This document shows, in pieces, positions 36,704 to 46,014 of a stretch of DNA of 64,000 nt. The stretch spans positions 62,001 through 126,000 of the forward strand of contig NZ_RCHN01000019.1 of assembly GCF_003671495.1 (NCBI RefSeq). Direction: 5' to 3'. The notes under the pieces were generated by a model. That model searched no databases. It was not told the origin of the DNA and worked only from the letters and a program-made list of their open reading frames with translations. Position 1 is the first letter of the stretch. Every line of letters starts with the position of its first letter. Source of the DNA: Ketobacter sp. Its GTDB lineage: Bacteria; Pseudomonadota; Gammaproteobacteria; Pseudomonadales; Ketobacteraceae. The translations under genes and the position numbers were made by a program.

Positions 36704-38302
36704 TTACAGGGCAAACGCTGAGCTGATCAGCTCCCGCGTATAGTCGTGCTGTGGTGCACTGAAGACTGCATCGGCCGGACCACACTCCAACGCCTTACCT
36801 TGTTTCAGCACCAGTACATCGTGGGCGATGGTCTTTACGACTTTCAGATCGTGGCTGATGAATAAATAGGAAAAGCCATGTTTCAGTTGGAGGTGTCTTA
36901 GTAAATCCATCAGCTGGGATTGAATCGAGCGGTCCAGGGCAGAAGTTGGTTCATCCAGCACAATGAGTTCAGGCTCCAGGATCAGGGCCCTGGCAATAGC
37001 AATGCGTTGCCGTTGTCCACCGGAAAACTCATGAGGAAAGCGGTGGCGCATCTCGGGGTCGAGCCCCACTTCGTCCAGTGCTTTAATGACCTTGGCCTCA
37101 CGTTCACCCTGACTGCCGATATGATGAATGTTAAGGCCTTCAGCCACGATTTCGCCAATACTCATTCTGGGGGAGAGGCTACTGAATGGATCTTGAAACA
37201 CGATCTGCATTTTTTTACGTAAAGGCCGTACCTGCTGGGAGTTCAGCAATTCCAGTTCCTGCCCATCGAATTCTATGCTGCCATTACTCTCGATGAGCTT
37301 GAGCAGGGCCTGGACCAGAGTGGTCTTACCTGATCCGCTTTCGCCGACGATGCCCAGTGTATGGCCTTTTTTGATGGTAAAACTGATGTCGTCCACGGCT
37401 TTGACATGACCCACAGTATGTTTGAACACCCCGCGCTTGATGGGGAACCAGACCCGCAGGGACTGAACTTTCATTATGGGATCGGCACTGTCATTTGGGG
37501 GGACCGGTAGGCCACTGGGCTCTGCTGCCAATAGCGACTTGGTGTATTCATGCTGTGGGGCATTGAAGAGTTGCTCGGTGGTATTCACTTCCACCAGTTG
37601 GCCCTTGGTCATCACACCCACACGGTGAGCGTATCGTTTTACAATGCCCAGGTCATGGGTAATCAACAGTACCGTCATCTTCAGTTTCTGTTGGAGTTCT
37701 TTCAGCAGGTTAAGCACCTGCTTCTGAATGGTGACATCCAGGGCCGTAGTGGGCTCATCTGCGATGAGCAGGTCGGGTTCGTTGGCTAAGGCCATGGCGA
37801 TCATCACCCGCTGCCGTTGGCCCCCGGAGAGTTGATGGGGATAGGACTTTAGCTTTGTCTCCGGCTCGGGGATGCCCACCAGGGTCAGCAGTTCCAGAAT
37901 TCGGGCAACGGCGGCTTTGCCCGTCAAATTACGATGGATCTTCAGAATCTCGCCAATTTGTTTCTGAACGGTGTGCAGTGGATTGAGCGCGGTCAGAGGC
38001 TCTTGAAAGATCATCGCGATCTTGTTGCCGCGTATAGTCCTCATTTGTTCTTGTGACAGTTTCAGCAAGTCCTGCGACTGGTACAGAATGCGCCCGGAGT
38101 TATAGTGGGTGATCGAGCGTGGCAAAAGTTGAGTAATGGCCATCGCCGTTACCGATTTGCCCGATCCGCTTTCGCCCACCAGGGCAAACATTTCCCCCTG
38201 TTTCAGTTCCAGGCTGACATCTTTGATCGCATGAGTTTCTTTTGAGCCTTGTTGAAACGAGATCGAAAGGGATTCAATTTTCAGTGCAGGGGTCTCACTC
38301 AT
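36704..38302 (-). CDS. yejF: Peptide ABC transporter ATPase, fused double-domain (YejF/NppD type)
   Basis: 532 residues with two full ABC ATPase domains in one chain. Domain 1: [11 protein letters not shown]alker [13 protein letters not shown] signature, [12 protein letters not shown]alker B. Domain 2: [34 protein letters not shown]. Each carries the oligopeptide-transporter C-terminal extension. It energises uptake through the YejB-YejE channel. I start at the ATG 38302, which follows the yejE stop (TGATATG) and has AAGGG nine bases upstream; the longer frame to 38332 overlaps yejE. In P. aeruginosa this is PA1807 (nppD). Confidence 0.93.
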   Translation of the reverse strand: MSETPALKIESLSISFQQGSKETHAIKDVSLELKQGEMFALVGESGSGKSVTAMAITQLLPRSITHYNSGRILYQSQDLLKLSQEQMRTIRGNKIAMIFQEPLTALNPLHTVQKQIGEILKIHRNLTGKAAVARILELLTLVGIPEPETKLKSYPHQLSGGQRQRVMIAMALANEPDLLIADEPTTALDVTIQKQVLNLLKELQQKLKMTVLLITHDLGIVKRYAHRVGVMTKGQLVEVNTTEQLFNAPQHEYTKSLLAAEPSGLPVPPNDSADPIMKVQSLRVWFPIKRGVFKHTVGHVKAVDDISFTIKKGHTLGIVGESGSGKTTLVQALLKLIESNGSIEFDGQELELLNSQQVRPLRKKMQIVFQDPFSSLSPRMSIGEIVAEGLNIHHIGSQGEREAKVIKALDEVGLDPEMRHRFPHEFSGGQRQRIAIARALILEPELIVLDEPTSALDRSIQSQLMDLLRHLQLKHGFSYLFISHDLKVVKTIAHDVLVLKQGKALECGPADAVFSAPQHDYTRELISSAFAL

Positions 38303-38303
38303 A

Positions 38304-39326
38304 TCAACTGGCCCTTGGATCAAATGCATCACGGAAGGCCTCTCCGATGAAAACCAGAAGGGTCAGCATGATGCTGAGGACGAAAAAAGCACTGATGCCC
38401 AACCAGGGGGCCTGCAGATTGGATTTGCCCTGGGATACCAGTTCTCCCAGCGAGGGTGAGCCGGGTGGTAAACCAAAGCCGAGAAAGTCCAGCGCGGTGA
38501 GGGTGGTGATGGATCCTGTGAGGATAAATGGCATGAAGGTAATGGTGGCCACCATGGCATTTGGCAGAATATGTTTAACCATGATCTTGGAATCCTCAAG
38601 CCCCAGGGCTTTGGCTGCCTTGACGTATTCCAGGTTACGGCCACGCAAAAACTCGGCACGAACCACGGGCACCAGGGTCATCCAGCTGAACAGGAGCATG
38701 ATACCGAGCAACCACCAAAAATTGGGTTTGACGATACTGGACAGAATAATCAGCAGGAAAAGGGTGGGCAGGGACGACCAGATTTCGATAAAGCGTTGCC
38801 CGAACAGATCCACTTTGCCTCCGTGATAACCTTGCAGCGCACCCGCGGCAATGCCCACCACAGAACTGAATATGGTCAGTACCAACCCGAACAGCACCGA
38901 AATCCGGAAGCCATAGATGACCCGTGCCAGAACATCCCGACCCTGATCATCGGTACCCAGGAGGTTAACGCCATCCGGCGGGGAAGGGGCCGGGGTGCTG
39001 AGATCGTAGTTAATGGTGTCGTAACTGAAGCGAACCGGGGGATAGATCATCCAACCTTTTTCGTTGATCAGATCGATCACGAACTCGTCACGATAATCAG
39101 CCTCGGTGGGCAGATCACCACCGAACTCTATTTCCGAATAGGTATAGAGGATGGGGTAATAGAACTTGTCATCGAACTTGATCAGCAGGGGTTTGTCGTT
39201 AGCCAGCAATTCCGCGAAAAGACTGACAAAGAACACCAGCAGGAAAATCCACAGTGAGTACCAGCCCCGCTTGTTGGCTTTGAAACGTTGAAAACGACGC
39301 TCATTGATGGGGGTAAATTTCAACAA
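38304..39326 (-). CDS. yejE: Peptide ABC transporter permease (YejE/NppC type)
   Basis: 340 residues, binding-protein-dependent permease of the DppC family. One N-terminal membrane helix, a periplasmic loop of about 100 residues characteristic of YejE, then five helices with the EAA coupling loop (EYVKAAKALGLEDSKIMVKH). Start: TTG at 39326 or the adjacent TTG at 39323, preceded by GGGGGTGA that contains the yejB stop. With YejB it forms the membrane channel. No ATG start fits. Confidence 0.92.
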   Translation of the reverse strand: MLKFTPINERRFQRFKANKRGWYSLWIFLLVFFVSLFAELLANDKPLLIKFDDKFYYPILYTYSEIEFGGDLPTEADYRDEFVIDLINEKGWMIYPPVRFSYDTINYDLSTPAPSPPDGVNLLGTDDQGRDVLARVIYGFRISVLFGLVLTIFSSVVGIAAGALQGYHGGKVDLFGQRFIEIWSSLPTLFLLIILSSIVKPNFWWLLGIMLLFSWMTLVPVVRAEFLRGRNLEYVKAAKALGLEDSKIMVKHILPNAMVATITFMPFILTGSITTLTALDFLGFGLPPGSPSLGELVSQGKSNLQAPWLGISAFFVLSIMLTLLVFIGEAFRDAFDPRAS

Positions 39327-39329
39327 CGG

Positions 39330-40415
39330 TCACCCCCTGGATTCAAAGTCAATTCTGGGATCAACCAGAGTGTACGTGACGTCGCTGATCAACCCCACTA
39401 TCAGTGAAATGAGGGTAAAGATAAAGAGCGTACCGAATATTACCGGGTAATCCCGCGACAAGATGGATTCAAAACCCAGCAGGCCCAGACCGTCCAGAGA
39501 GAAGATTACCTCAATCAGGAAAGCGCCAGTGAAGAAGATGGAAACCAGGGCACCGGGAATGCCAGCGATGATGATCAACATCGCATTGCGGAAAACATGG
39601 CCATACAGAACCTGGTTTTCCGTCAGGCCTTTGGCCCGTGCGGTCACCACGTATTGCTTACCAATTTCGTCCAGAAACGAGTTTTTGGTGAGCATGGTCA
39701 AGGTGGCAAAACTACCGATCACCAGCGCGGTAATCGGTAAGGCAAGGTGCCAGAAATAATCCAGAACCTTACCCATGAGTGAGAGCTCTTCAAAATTAGG
39801 GGAGGTGAGGCCCCGCAAAGGGAACCAGTTCAGGTAGGTCCCACCAGCCAGCAGCACGATCAGGAAAATGGCGAACAGGAAAGAGGGGATAGCATTACCG
39901 ATGATCACTACCGTACTGGTCCAGATGTCAAAGCTCTCCCCATTCTTGATGGCTTTTCGGATGCCCAGTGGAATGGAAATCAGGTAGACCAGCAATGTGG
40001 ACCATAAACCAAGGGAAATGGACACCGGCATTTTTTCGATAATCAGGTCCACCACGCTCTTGTCCCGAAAGAAACTTTCCCCAAAATCCAGGGTAAAGTA
40101 ACTCTTGACCATATCCACAAACCGTTCCCAGGCCGGTTTATCAAAACCGTACATCTTTTCGATCTTGGCAATCAGCTCGGGATCCAGCCCCTGCGCTCCA
40201 CGATAGTTGGAATTGCTGCTGGAGCTGGTGCGGACTTCGGATGTGGCACCACTTCCAATACGGGACGCCGCTCCCCCTTCGATGCCCTCCAATTGGGCAA
40301 TCATCTGTTCCACCGGGCCACCGGGGGCAGCCTGCACGATGATGAAATTTAGGGTGAGTATTCCCAGCAAGGTGGGAATGATCAGTAATAGACGTCGTAT
40401 TATGTATGCCAGCAT
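39330..40415 (-). CDS. yejB: Peptide ABC transporter permease (YejB/NppB type)
   Basis: 361 residues, DppB-like permease with six membrane helices. The N-terminus [20 protein letters not shown] is the family start. A Ser/Gly-rich periplasmic insert (residues about 45-75) follows helix 1. The EAA loop is [19 protein letters not shown]. It ends 3 bases before yejE and begins 6 bases after the upstream binding-protein gene, so all are one operon. Confidence 0.93.
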   Translation of the reverse strand: MLAYIIRRLLLIIPTLLGILTLNFIIVQAAPGGPVEQMIAQLEGIEGGAASRIGSGATSEVRTSSSSNSNYRGAQGLDPELIAKIEKMYGFDKPAWERFVDMVKSYFTLDFGESFFRDKSVVDLIIEKMPVSISLGLWSTLLVYLISIPLGIRKAIKNGESFDIWTSTVVIIGNAIPSFLFAIFLIVLLAGGTYLNWFPLRGLTSPNFEELSLMGKVLDYFWHLALPITALVIGSFATLTMLTKNSFLDEIGKQYVVTARAKGLTENQVLYGHVFRNAMLIIIAGIPGALVSIFFTGAFLIEVIFSLDGLGLLGFESILSRDYPVIFGTLFIFTLISLIVGLISDVTYTLVDPRIDFESRG

Positions 40416-40421
40416 AGGCGT

Positions 40422-42239
40422 TTACTGCTCACTTGCTTCTGCTTGTTTCAGCCACCAGTTGAAAAAGCCCACGTCGCCGTAGATGGGGGCGATCTCGGGC
40501 TGTGCGAACTTGTCCCAATAAGCAATCCGGTGTTTATTGATGTACCACTGGGGCACAACGTAGTGATTCCAGAGCAAAACCCGGTCCAGTGCCCGGCAGG
40601 CCGCCACCAGGTCCGCCCGGCTTTGGGCACTGATGATTTTTTCGATCAGTATGTCCACCACGGGGTCTTTAACTCCGATCAGATTGCGACTGCCTTTGTG
40701 ATCGGCAAATTTGGAAAACCAGTAGTCCCGTTGTTCATTGCCCGGGGAGTTGGATTGACCGAATCCGCCGATAATCATATCAAACTCGAAGTCACGCACA
40801 ATGCGTATGTAGTTGGTTGAATCCACCACTCTGGCACTGGCTTCGATGCCCAGTTTCTTGAGGTTTTTGATATAGGGCAATACGACACGCTCGAAGTCTT
40901 TATTGTAGAGCAGTATTTCGAACTTGAAGGGTTTGCCGGTCGTGGAGTGCACCAGTTCGGTTCCCTTGAATGACCAGCCTGCTTCCTTCAACAGGCTGAT
41001 GGCTTTGCGAATGTTTTTGCGGTTGTTGCCACTGCCATCTGTAGTGGGGGACTGGTATTCCTGGGTGAAGACTTCAACCGGGAGGTCTTCCCGGAAGGGC
41101 TCGAGCAGGGCCAGCTCCGCCTCTGATGGTAGCCCTGAAGAGGCGAGGTCCGAATTGGAAAAGAAACTCTGGGTGCGGTTATAGGCTCCGTAGAACAATT
41201 GTTTGTTGGTCCATTCGAAATCGAATGCCAGATTAAGCGCGTGTCGCACCCTGGAATCCTGGAACAACTCGTTGCGGGTGTTCATGACGAACGCCTGCAT
41301 GCCCGTGGGGTTCTGGTGGGGTATTTCCTGCTTGATAATCTCCCCCTTATCGAACCTGGGGCCATGGTAGTCGGTTGCCCAGCGCTTGGACTGGTTTTCT
41401 TCGCGATAGTCATAGGAGCCCCCTTTGAAGGCCTCCAGCATCACCGTCTGGTCACGATAGTATTCCACCTTAATCGTGTCGAAGTTGTAGCTGCCACGCA
41501 TTACAGGGAGGTCTTTCGCCCAGTAATCCTTCACGCGCTCAAATGTGATGCTTTTTCCGGTATCGAAGGAGGTTATCTTGTAAGGGCCGCTACCCAGGGG
41601 AACCTCCAGGTTGGCCGCGGAAAAATCCCGGTTTTCCCAATAGTGCTTGGGCAGCACCTTGAGCTGCCCCAAGACCAGCGGCAACTCGCGATTTTTATTG
41701 TCCCGGGCGGTAAACTTGACCCGCTGATCATCTAGCGCCTCCACATTCACAACATCAGCGTAATAGGCCCGGTAGAACGGCTGCCCGTGCTCAATCAGGG
41801 TGTTGAAGGTGAACACCACATCTTCCGCGGTGATGGGGTGTCCGTCGTGAAATCTGGCCTTGGGGTTTAAGTGGAAGATCACCCAGGAGCGGTCTTCGGG
41901 GTATTCCACTTTTTCTGCTACCAATCCATACACGGTGAAGGGTTCGTCCATGGCGGATACCATCAGCGTGTCATAGGTAACGGTAATGAACGCAGCTGCA
42001 TCCCCTTTTACGATATCCGGATTAAAAGAATCGAACGTGCCGTAGGCCGCCAGGGTGACCGACCCGCCTTTAGGCGCCTCCGGATTGGTGTACTCGAAGT
42101 GGGTGAAGCCTTCCTGGTATTTCATATCACCATGCATGGCGATACCGTGGCTGGTGACCACGTTGCTTGCTGTGGCGTGGGAGCAGGCCAAAAAGACGGT
42201 GGCGGCGATGAACAGGTGTTTCAAATCAAGCATCAACAA
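40422..42239 (-). CDS. yejA: Periplasmic peptide-binding protein (YejA/NppA type), second copy
   Basis: 605 residues. Signal peptide at 1-24 (FIAATVFLACSHATA then SN), then SBP family 5. Motifs of the YejA branch: HGDMKYQEGFTHFEYTNPEAPKGG near the N-terminus, and RFHDGHPITAEDVVFTF. It captures peptides, in E. coli including microcin C and other translation-inhibitor peptides, and delivers them to YejB-YejE. The neighbouring gene encodes a second, diverged SBP. In P. aeruginosa the pair is nppA1/nppA2 (PA1811/PA1810), reported to import peptidyl nucleoside antibiotics. Confidence 0.9.
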   Translation of the reverse strand: MLMLDLKHLFIAATVFLACSHATASNVVTSHGIAMHGDMKYQEGFTHFEYTNPEAPKGGSVTLAAYGTFDSFNPDIVKGDAAAFITVTYDTLMVSAMDEPFTVYGLVAEKVEYPEDRSWVIFHLNPKARFHDGHPITAEDVVFTFNTLIEHGQPFYRAYYADVVNVEALDDQRVKFTARDNKNRELPLVLGQLKVLPKHYWENRDFSAANLEVPLGSGPYKITSFDTGKSITFERVKDYWAKDLPVMRGSYNFDTIKVEYYRDQTVMLEAFKGGSYDYREENQSKRWATDYHGPRFDKGEIIKQEIPHQNPTGMQAFVMNTRNELFQDSRVRHALNLAFDFEWTNKQLFYGAYNRTQSFFSNSDLASSGLPSEAELALLEPFREDLPVEVFTQEYQSPTTDGSGNNRKNIRKAISLLKEAGWSFKGTELVHSTTGKPFKFEILLYNKDFERVVLPYIKNLKKLGIEASARVVDSTNYIRIVRDFEFDMIIGGFGQSNSPGNEQRDYWFSKFADHKGSRNLIGVKDPVVDILIEKIISAQSRADLVAACRALDRVLLWNHYVVPQWYINKHRIAYWDKFAQPEIAPIYGDVGFFNWWLKQAEASEQ

Positions 42240-42258
42240 AGCTTCCCTTAATGTTTCT

Positions 42259-44160
42259 TTATTTATCCAGATCGCTCAACCACCAGGACTGGAATGCCAG
42301 CGACATCGCGGCAGGGTTGGGTGGTTGGCTGAAAATATTCTTGTAGGCAAGGCGATGATACCTCAGGTGCCAGTGGGGTATCGTGTAATAGTTCCACAAA
42401 AGCACGCGATCCAGGGCACGCACCGCGGCAATCAGATCGTCCTGGGTGGCGGCGGAAGTGATGTTCCGGATCAGGGCGTCCACCACCGGGTCCTGGATTC
42501 CAGACAGGTTCTTGGACCCCCTGACAGCAGCCTGACTGCTGTGAAAATAGAGTCTTTGCTCCTGGCCGGGTGAGGCCGATTGCGGCAGGACAAATACGGT
42601 CATATCAAAATCGAAGTCATCCAGGCGCACCTTGTATTGCGCGCGATCGACGATGCGGATGTCGGTTTCGATCCCGATTTTCGCCAGGTTTTTGGAGTAG
42701 GGTAGCAGGACCCGCTGGAACGACGGGCTGTTGATGAGCATTTCGAACCTGAGGGGCTTGCCGGTTGTGGGGTGTACCAGGCGTTGGTCCCGATATACCC
42801 AGCCGGCGTCTTTCAGTAGCTGCATGGCCACGCGCATGTTGCTGCGCAGCGCTGACGGTGAGTCATACACCGGGAATGTGAATGCCTGGGTAAACAGCTT
42901 GGCCGGTAACTGGTCGCGAAAGGGTTCCAACAGGGCCAGTTCCGCAGCAGAGGGTAAGCCGCGGGAGCCCATTACCGAATTGGGGTAGTGGGATTGGCTG
43001 CGGGTGTAGGCGTCACTGAAAATATTCCGGTTTGTCCACTGAAAATCGAACATGAGTGAGATGGCCTGCCTGACCCGCACATCCTTGAATACATCCCGTC
43101 TCATGTTCAGGAAAAATGCCTGGGTGCCGGAGGGGATGCTGTGGGGCAGTTCGACCTTTTTGATGGTTCCGTTTTTGATACCAGGAAAATCGTAGGCGGT
43201 CGCCCAGTTTTTCGATACATTCTCCATCCACAGATCCACGGCACCGGATTTGAATGCTTCAAAGGCAACGGTGCGATCCCGATAGAAGTCAAAGCGCACC
43301 TCATCGTAGTTGAACATACCCTGGTAGACAGGGTGATCTTTGGCCCAGAAATCCGGCACCCGTTCCAGCACTAAATAATTCCCCAATACAAAGTCCTTCA
43401 CTTTGTAAGGACCACTCAAGGGCTGAGGGGTTCCGGAAGATCTGCCGAAGGTGTGAGAGGTCCAGTGCTTTTTTGACATGACCGGCAGCTCACCCACCCG
43501 CAGCAGATTGGAGCGCTCACCCGTGGTTTTAAAGGTGAAACGTACCCGGTAGTCTGACAGTGCCTCCACCGAATCCACGGCGATCATGTTGTTGAGGTAG
43601 GTGGGGTGGGCCTCATTACTGGTCAGCAGCTGGAAGCTGTGCACCACGTCATCGGCGGTAATGGGAGTTCCGTCGTGGAAGCGGGCGGCGCGGTTGATCT
43701 GAAAAATCACCCAACTGTAATCGGGCGGGTATTCCAACCATTCGCATACCAGGCAATAGGCGGTCTGGGGCTCATCGCCGGATTCCAGATAGAAGCCCGT
43801 TCCCACCATCAGGGTCTCATTCAGCTCCGTAATTCCGTAAAGCCAGATGAAGGTCGAGGGGCTGATCCCTTTGAGTACGTAGGGATTTAACGTGTCAAAT
43901 GAACCCAGCGCCGGCAGTGTGATTTTGCCGCCCTTGGGGGCCTTTGGATTAACGTAATCAAAATGCTCGAAATTTTTTGCATATTTCGGCTCATCATAGA
44001 GGGCAAGCGCATGGGAGACCATCACATCCGCCAGGCTGGGACGACTGATCAACGCCAGCAACATCAGCAGCAGACAGCCTGATAACAGAGCGCTGGACTG
44101 GGTTTTACACCTGCTGAAAGCGCCAGTGCAAACTCGGTAAGCGTCTGAATATACAGGCAT
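42259..44160 (-). CDS. yejA: Periplasmic peptide-binding protein (YejA/NppA type), first copy
   Basis: 633 residues from the ATG at 44160. SBP family 5 with a long, Cys-containing N-region and a signal peptide whose core is ALLSGCLLLMLLALI, cleaved near SLA/DV. Shares with the other copy the pattern HFDYVNPKAPKGGK and RFHDGTPITADDVVHSF. The frame is open up to a GTG at 44217, but a sigma-70 promoter sits right above it, so transcription should begin near 44217 and the internal ATG is preferred. No clear ribosome site, so the exact start is uncertain. First gene of the five-gene operon. Confidence 0.87.
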   Translation of the reverse strand: MPVYSDAYRVCTGAFSRCKTQSSALLSGCLLLMLLALISRPSLADVMVSHALALYDEPKYAKNFEHFDYVNPKAPKGGKITLPALGSFDTLNPYVLKGISPSTFIWLYGITELNETLMVGTGFYLESGDEPQTAYCLVCEWLEYPPDYSWVIFQINRAARFHDGTPITADDVVHSFQLLTSNEAHPTYLNNMIAVDSVEALSDYRVRFTFKTTGERSNLLRVGELPVMSKKHWTSHTFGRSSGTPQPLSGPYKVKDFVLGNYLVLERVPDFWAKDHPVYQGMFNYDEVRFDFYRDRTVAFEAFKSGAVDLWMENVSKNWATAYDFPGIKNGTIKKVELPHSIPSGTQAFFLNMRRDVFKDVRVRQAISLMFDFQWTNRNIFSDAYTRSQSHYPNSVMGSRGLPSAAELALLEPFRDQLPAKLFTQAFTFPVYDSPSALRSNMRVAMQLLKDAGWVYRDQRLVHPTTGKPLRFEMLINSPSFQRVLLPYSKNLAKIGIETDIRIVDRAQYKVRLDDFDFDMTVFVLPQSASPGQEQRLYFHSSQAAVRGSKNLSGIQDPVVDALIRNITSAATQDDLIAAVRALDRVLLWNYYTIPHWHLRYHRLAYKNIFSQPPNPAAMSLAFQSWWLSDLDK

Positions 44161-44223
44161 ATATAAGGGATAACCTATTGGTTTTATTATGGGTTTGCTC
44201 GGGCTGGAGTAGAACACCCAACA

Positions 44224-44252
44224 TTTATAACCGGTTCAAAGCATAACTTCAA
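44224..44252 (-). promoter_or_regulatory. Sigma-70 promoter of the yej/npp operon
   Basis: Minus strand: TTGAAG (44247-44252), 17-base spacer, TATAAA (44224-44229). Expected start about 44217. It is divergent from the HDOD gene, with about 70 bases between. Confidence 0.7.
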
Positions 44253-44322
44253 ACAAAACAAGCACTCCCGTTTAAACTGACTATGCTTAAGGTTATAGGG
44301 TGATATTGGAAATCGAGTTGGA

Positions 44323-45999
44323 ATGTTGGTGGATCAAAAGAATTCCGTTGATGATTGGGTGGATTTCCTGGGGAAGGAGCACATGCCGGCGCTGGCCGAA
44401 ACAGTGCAAAAATTAAGCAAGCTCACCACGGACGACGACTCCCGGGTTTCACAGCTGACTGAGCAGATACTGAAGGACCCCAGCCTTACGACGCGGGTGC
44501 TGCAGGTTTCCAATAGCGTGGTCTACAAGGGGCTCGGGGGGAACATCAAAACCATTACCCGGGCGATTGTCATGCTCGGCTTTACCACCATCCGCGATAT
44601 TTCGTTGTCCATGCAGATCCTGGACAACATCCTCAAGCAGAACCCCTCTGAATATCTGATGGGCCAGATCGCCAATTCATTCCATGCCGCCATGCAGGCG
44701 CGGAGCATGCTGCGGTCTGCGAAAGCGCCGGATCAGGAAGAGATCTTCATTTCCACATTATTACTGCACTTTGCCGAACTATCGATGCTGTCGCGGGACG
44801 ATGAGGTCAGTCGCAAACTGAACCTGTTGCTGCGGGAGAATGAGATGACCGCCAACGATGCGGCCCTGGAGGTATTGGGGTTCAGCTTTGATCAGATTTC
44901 CGTAGCGCTGGCCAAACAGTGGGAGCTGGGGGATATTCTGGTGGAGGCGCTGAGCAAGCCAAAATACCCGAGTAAACTGGCGCAGGCGGTGATCCTGGGC
45001 GACGAGCTGAGCCAGGTGGCCATGCTGGGTTGGAATTCGGACCCGGTCAAAAAAGTGATTAAGAGCGTCGCCAAGTTCCGCGACATCAGCTTTAAGGATG
45101 CCATGGAGGACGCCAAGCAGATGGCCGATATGGCCCAGGATCTGGCGGTCCACTACGGTGCGGCCAAGGTGCGGCATTTGATCCCGAACTCCGATACCCG
45201 GGCGGATCCCGCTCTGGTCCAGGAGCCGGTGAACCTGAAACCTGTAAACCTGAATCAGGTGGAATCCGGCATGCCCCCCGAGTCAGAGGCGGGAGCGCCA
45301 CCCCAAGACGCCGGCGCAGAAGCCAGGTCTGGCCCAGAGACGAGTGCTGTGGCTCAGACTGGGACCCGTCACCAGGAAGAGGACGAAGGGATTGAGGATC
45401 TGATCGAAATGGCTCTGACCGGTGGCAGTCGACCGCAGCCGGTTCTGGATCGCGAGGATACTGAAACCCAAGTTCAGGTAGGGGTGCAGGATGTTCAGCT
45501 GCAGATGGATATTATGCAGCAGCTGAATATCCTCATTGCGGATAAGCGGGTGGATGTGAACCAGATGTTCAATCTGGTGATGGGTGGCATGCTCGACGCC
45601 ATCGGCCTGGATCGGGTCGTCATGGCGCTGGTAGCCAAAGATCGCAAAGTGTTGGTGCCGAAGTTTTTTAAAGGCCAGGTGGATCTGGAGTTCAAGGAGC
45701 GCCTAAAAATCAACCTGCTGGAGGAAAACACGTTCTCCAACGCGATCCGGCAGTCGCAACAGTTCTGGATGGGATCAAAAATGATGGCCGGTCGTGCTTA
45801 TCTGCATACCGCCCATCTGGATGAGGTGTTGGGGTATTCCGAATACTTTGTCGCGCCGATCATTGTATCCCGTCGGCCCATCGGTATTTTCTATGGGGAT
45901 CAGGCGGTTTCCAGGCGTCCGTTGAACGATCAGCAATACGCGGGCTTTACCATGCTGGCGCAACAGGTTGGGCTGGCGCTGACCGCCAACCAGAGTTGA
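44323..45999 (+). CDS. HDOD-GAF domain signalling protein
   Basis: 558 residues. Residues about 15-215 form an HDOD domain (MPALAETVQKLSKL, LTEQILKDPSLTTRVLQVSN, and TRAIVMLGFTTIRDI), related to HD phosphohydrolases but lacking the metal ligands. A low-complexity Glu/Gln/Pro/Ala linker (about 290-380) joins it to a C-terminal GAF-like domain (about 390-555). Such proteins bind partners in signalling, for example second-messenger or motility control; target unknown. It sits divergent from the peptide importer and convergent with mltD. No terminator is visible at the mltD end. Confidence 0.8.
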   Translation: MLVDQKNSVDDWVDFLGKEHMPALAETVQKLSKLTTDDDSRVSQLTEQILKDPSLTTRVLQVSNSVVYKGLGGNIKTITRAIVMLGFTTIRDISLSMQILDNILKQNPSEYLMGQIANSFHAAMQARSMLRSAKAPDQEEIFISTLLLHFAELSMLSRDDEVSRKLNLLLRENEMTANDAALEVLGFSFDQISVALAKQWELGDILVEALSKPKYPSKLAQAVILGDELSQVAMLGWNSDPVKKVIKSVAKFRDISFKDAMEDAKQMADMAQDLAVHYGAAKVRHLIPNSDTRADPALVQEPVNLKPVNLNQVESGMPPESEAGAPPQDAGAEARSGPETSAVAQTGTRHQEEDEGIEDLIEMALTGGSRPQPVLDREDTETQVQVGVQDVQLQMDIMQQLNILIADKRVDVNQMFNLVMGGMLDAIGLDRVVMALVAKDRKVLVPKFFKGQVDLEFKERLKINLLEENTFSNAIRQSQQFWMGSKMMAGRAYLHTAHLDEVLGYSEYFVAPIIVSRRPIGIFYGDQAVSRRPLNDQQYAGFTMLAQQVGLALTANQS

Positions 46000-46014
46000 T
46001 GGATTATGCTGTCA

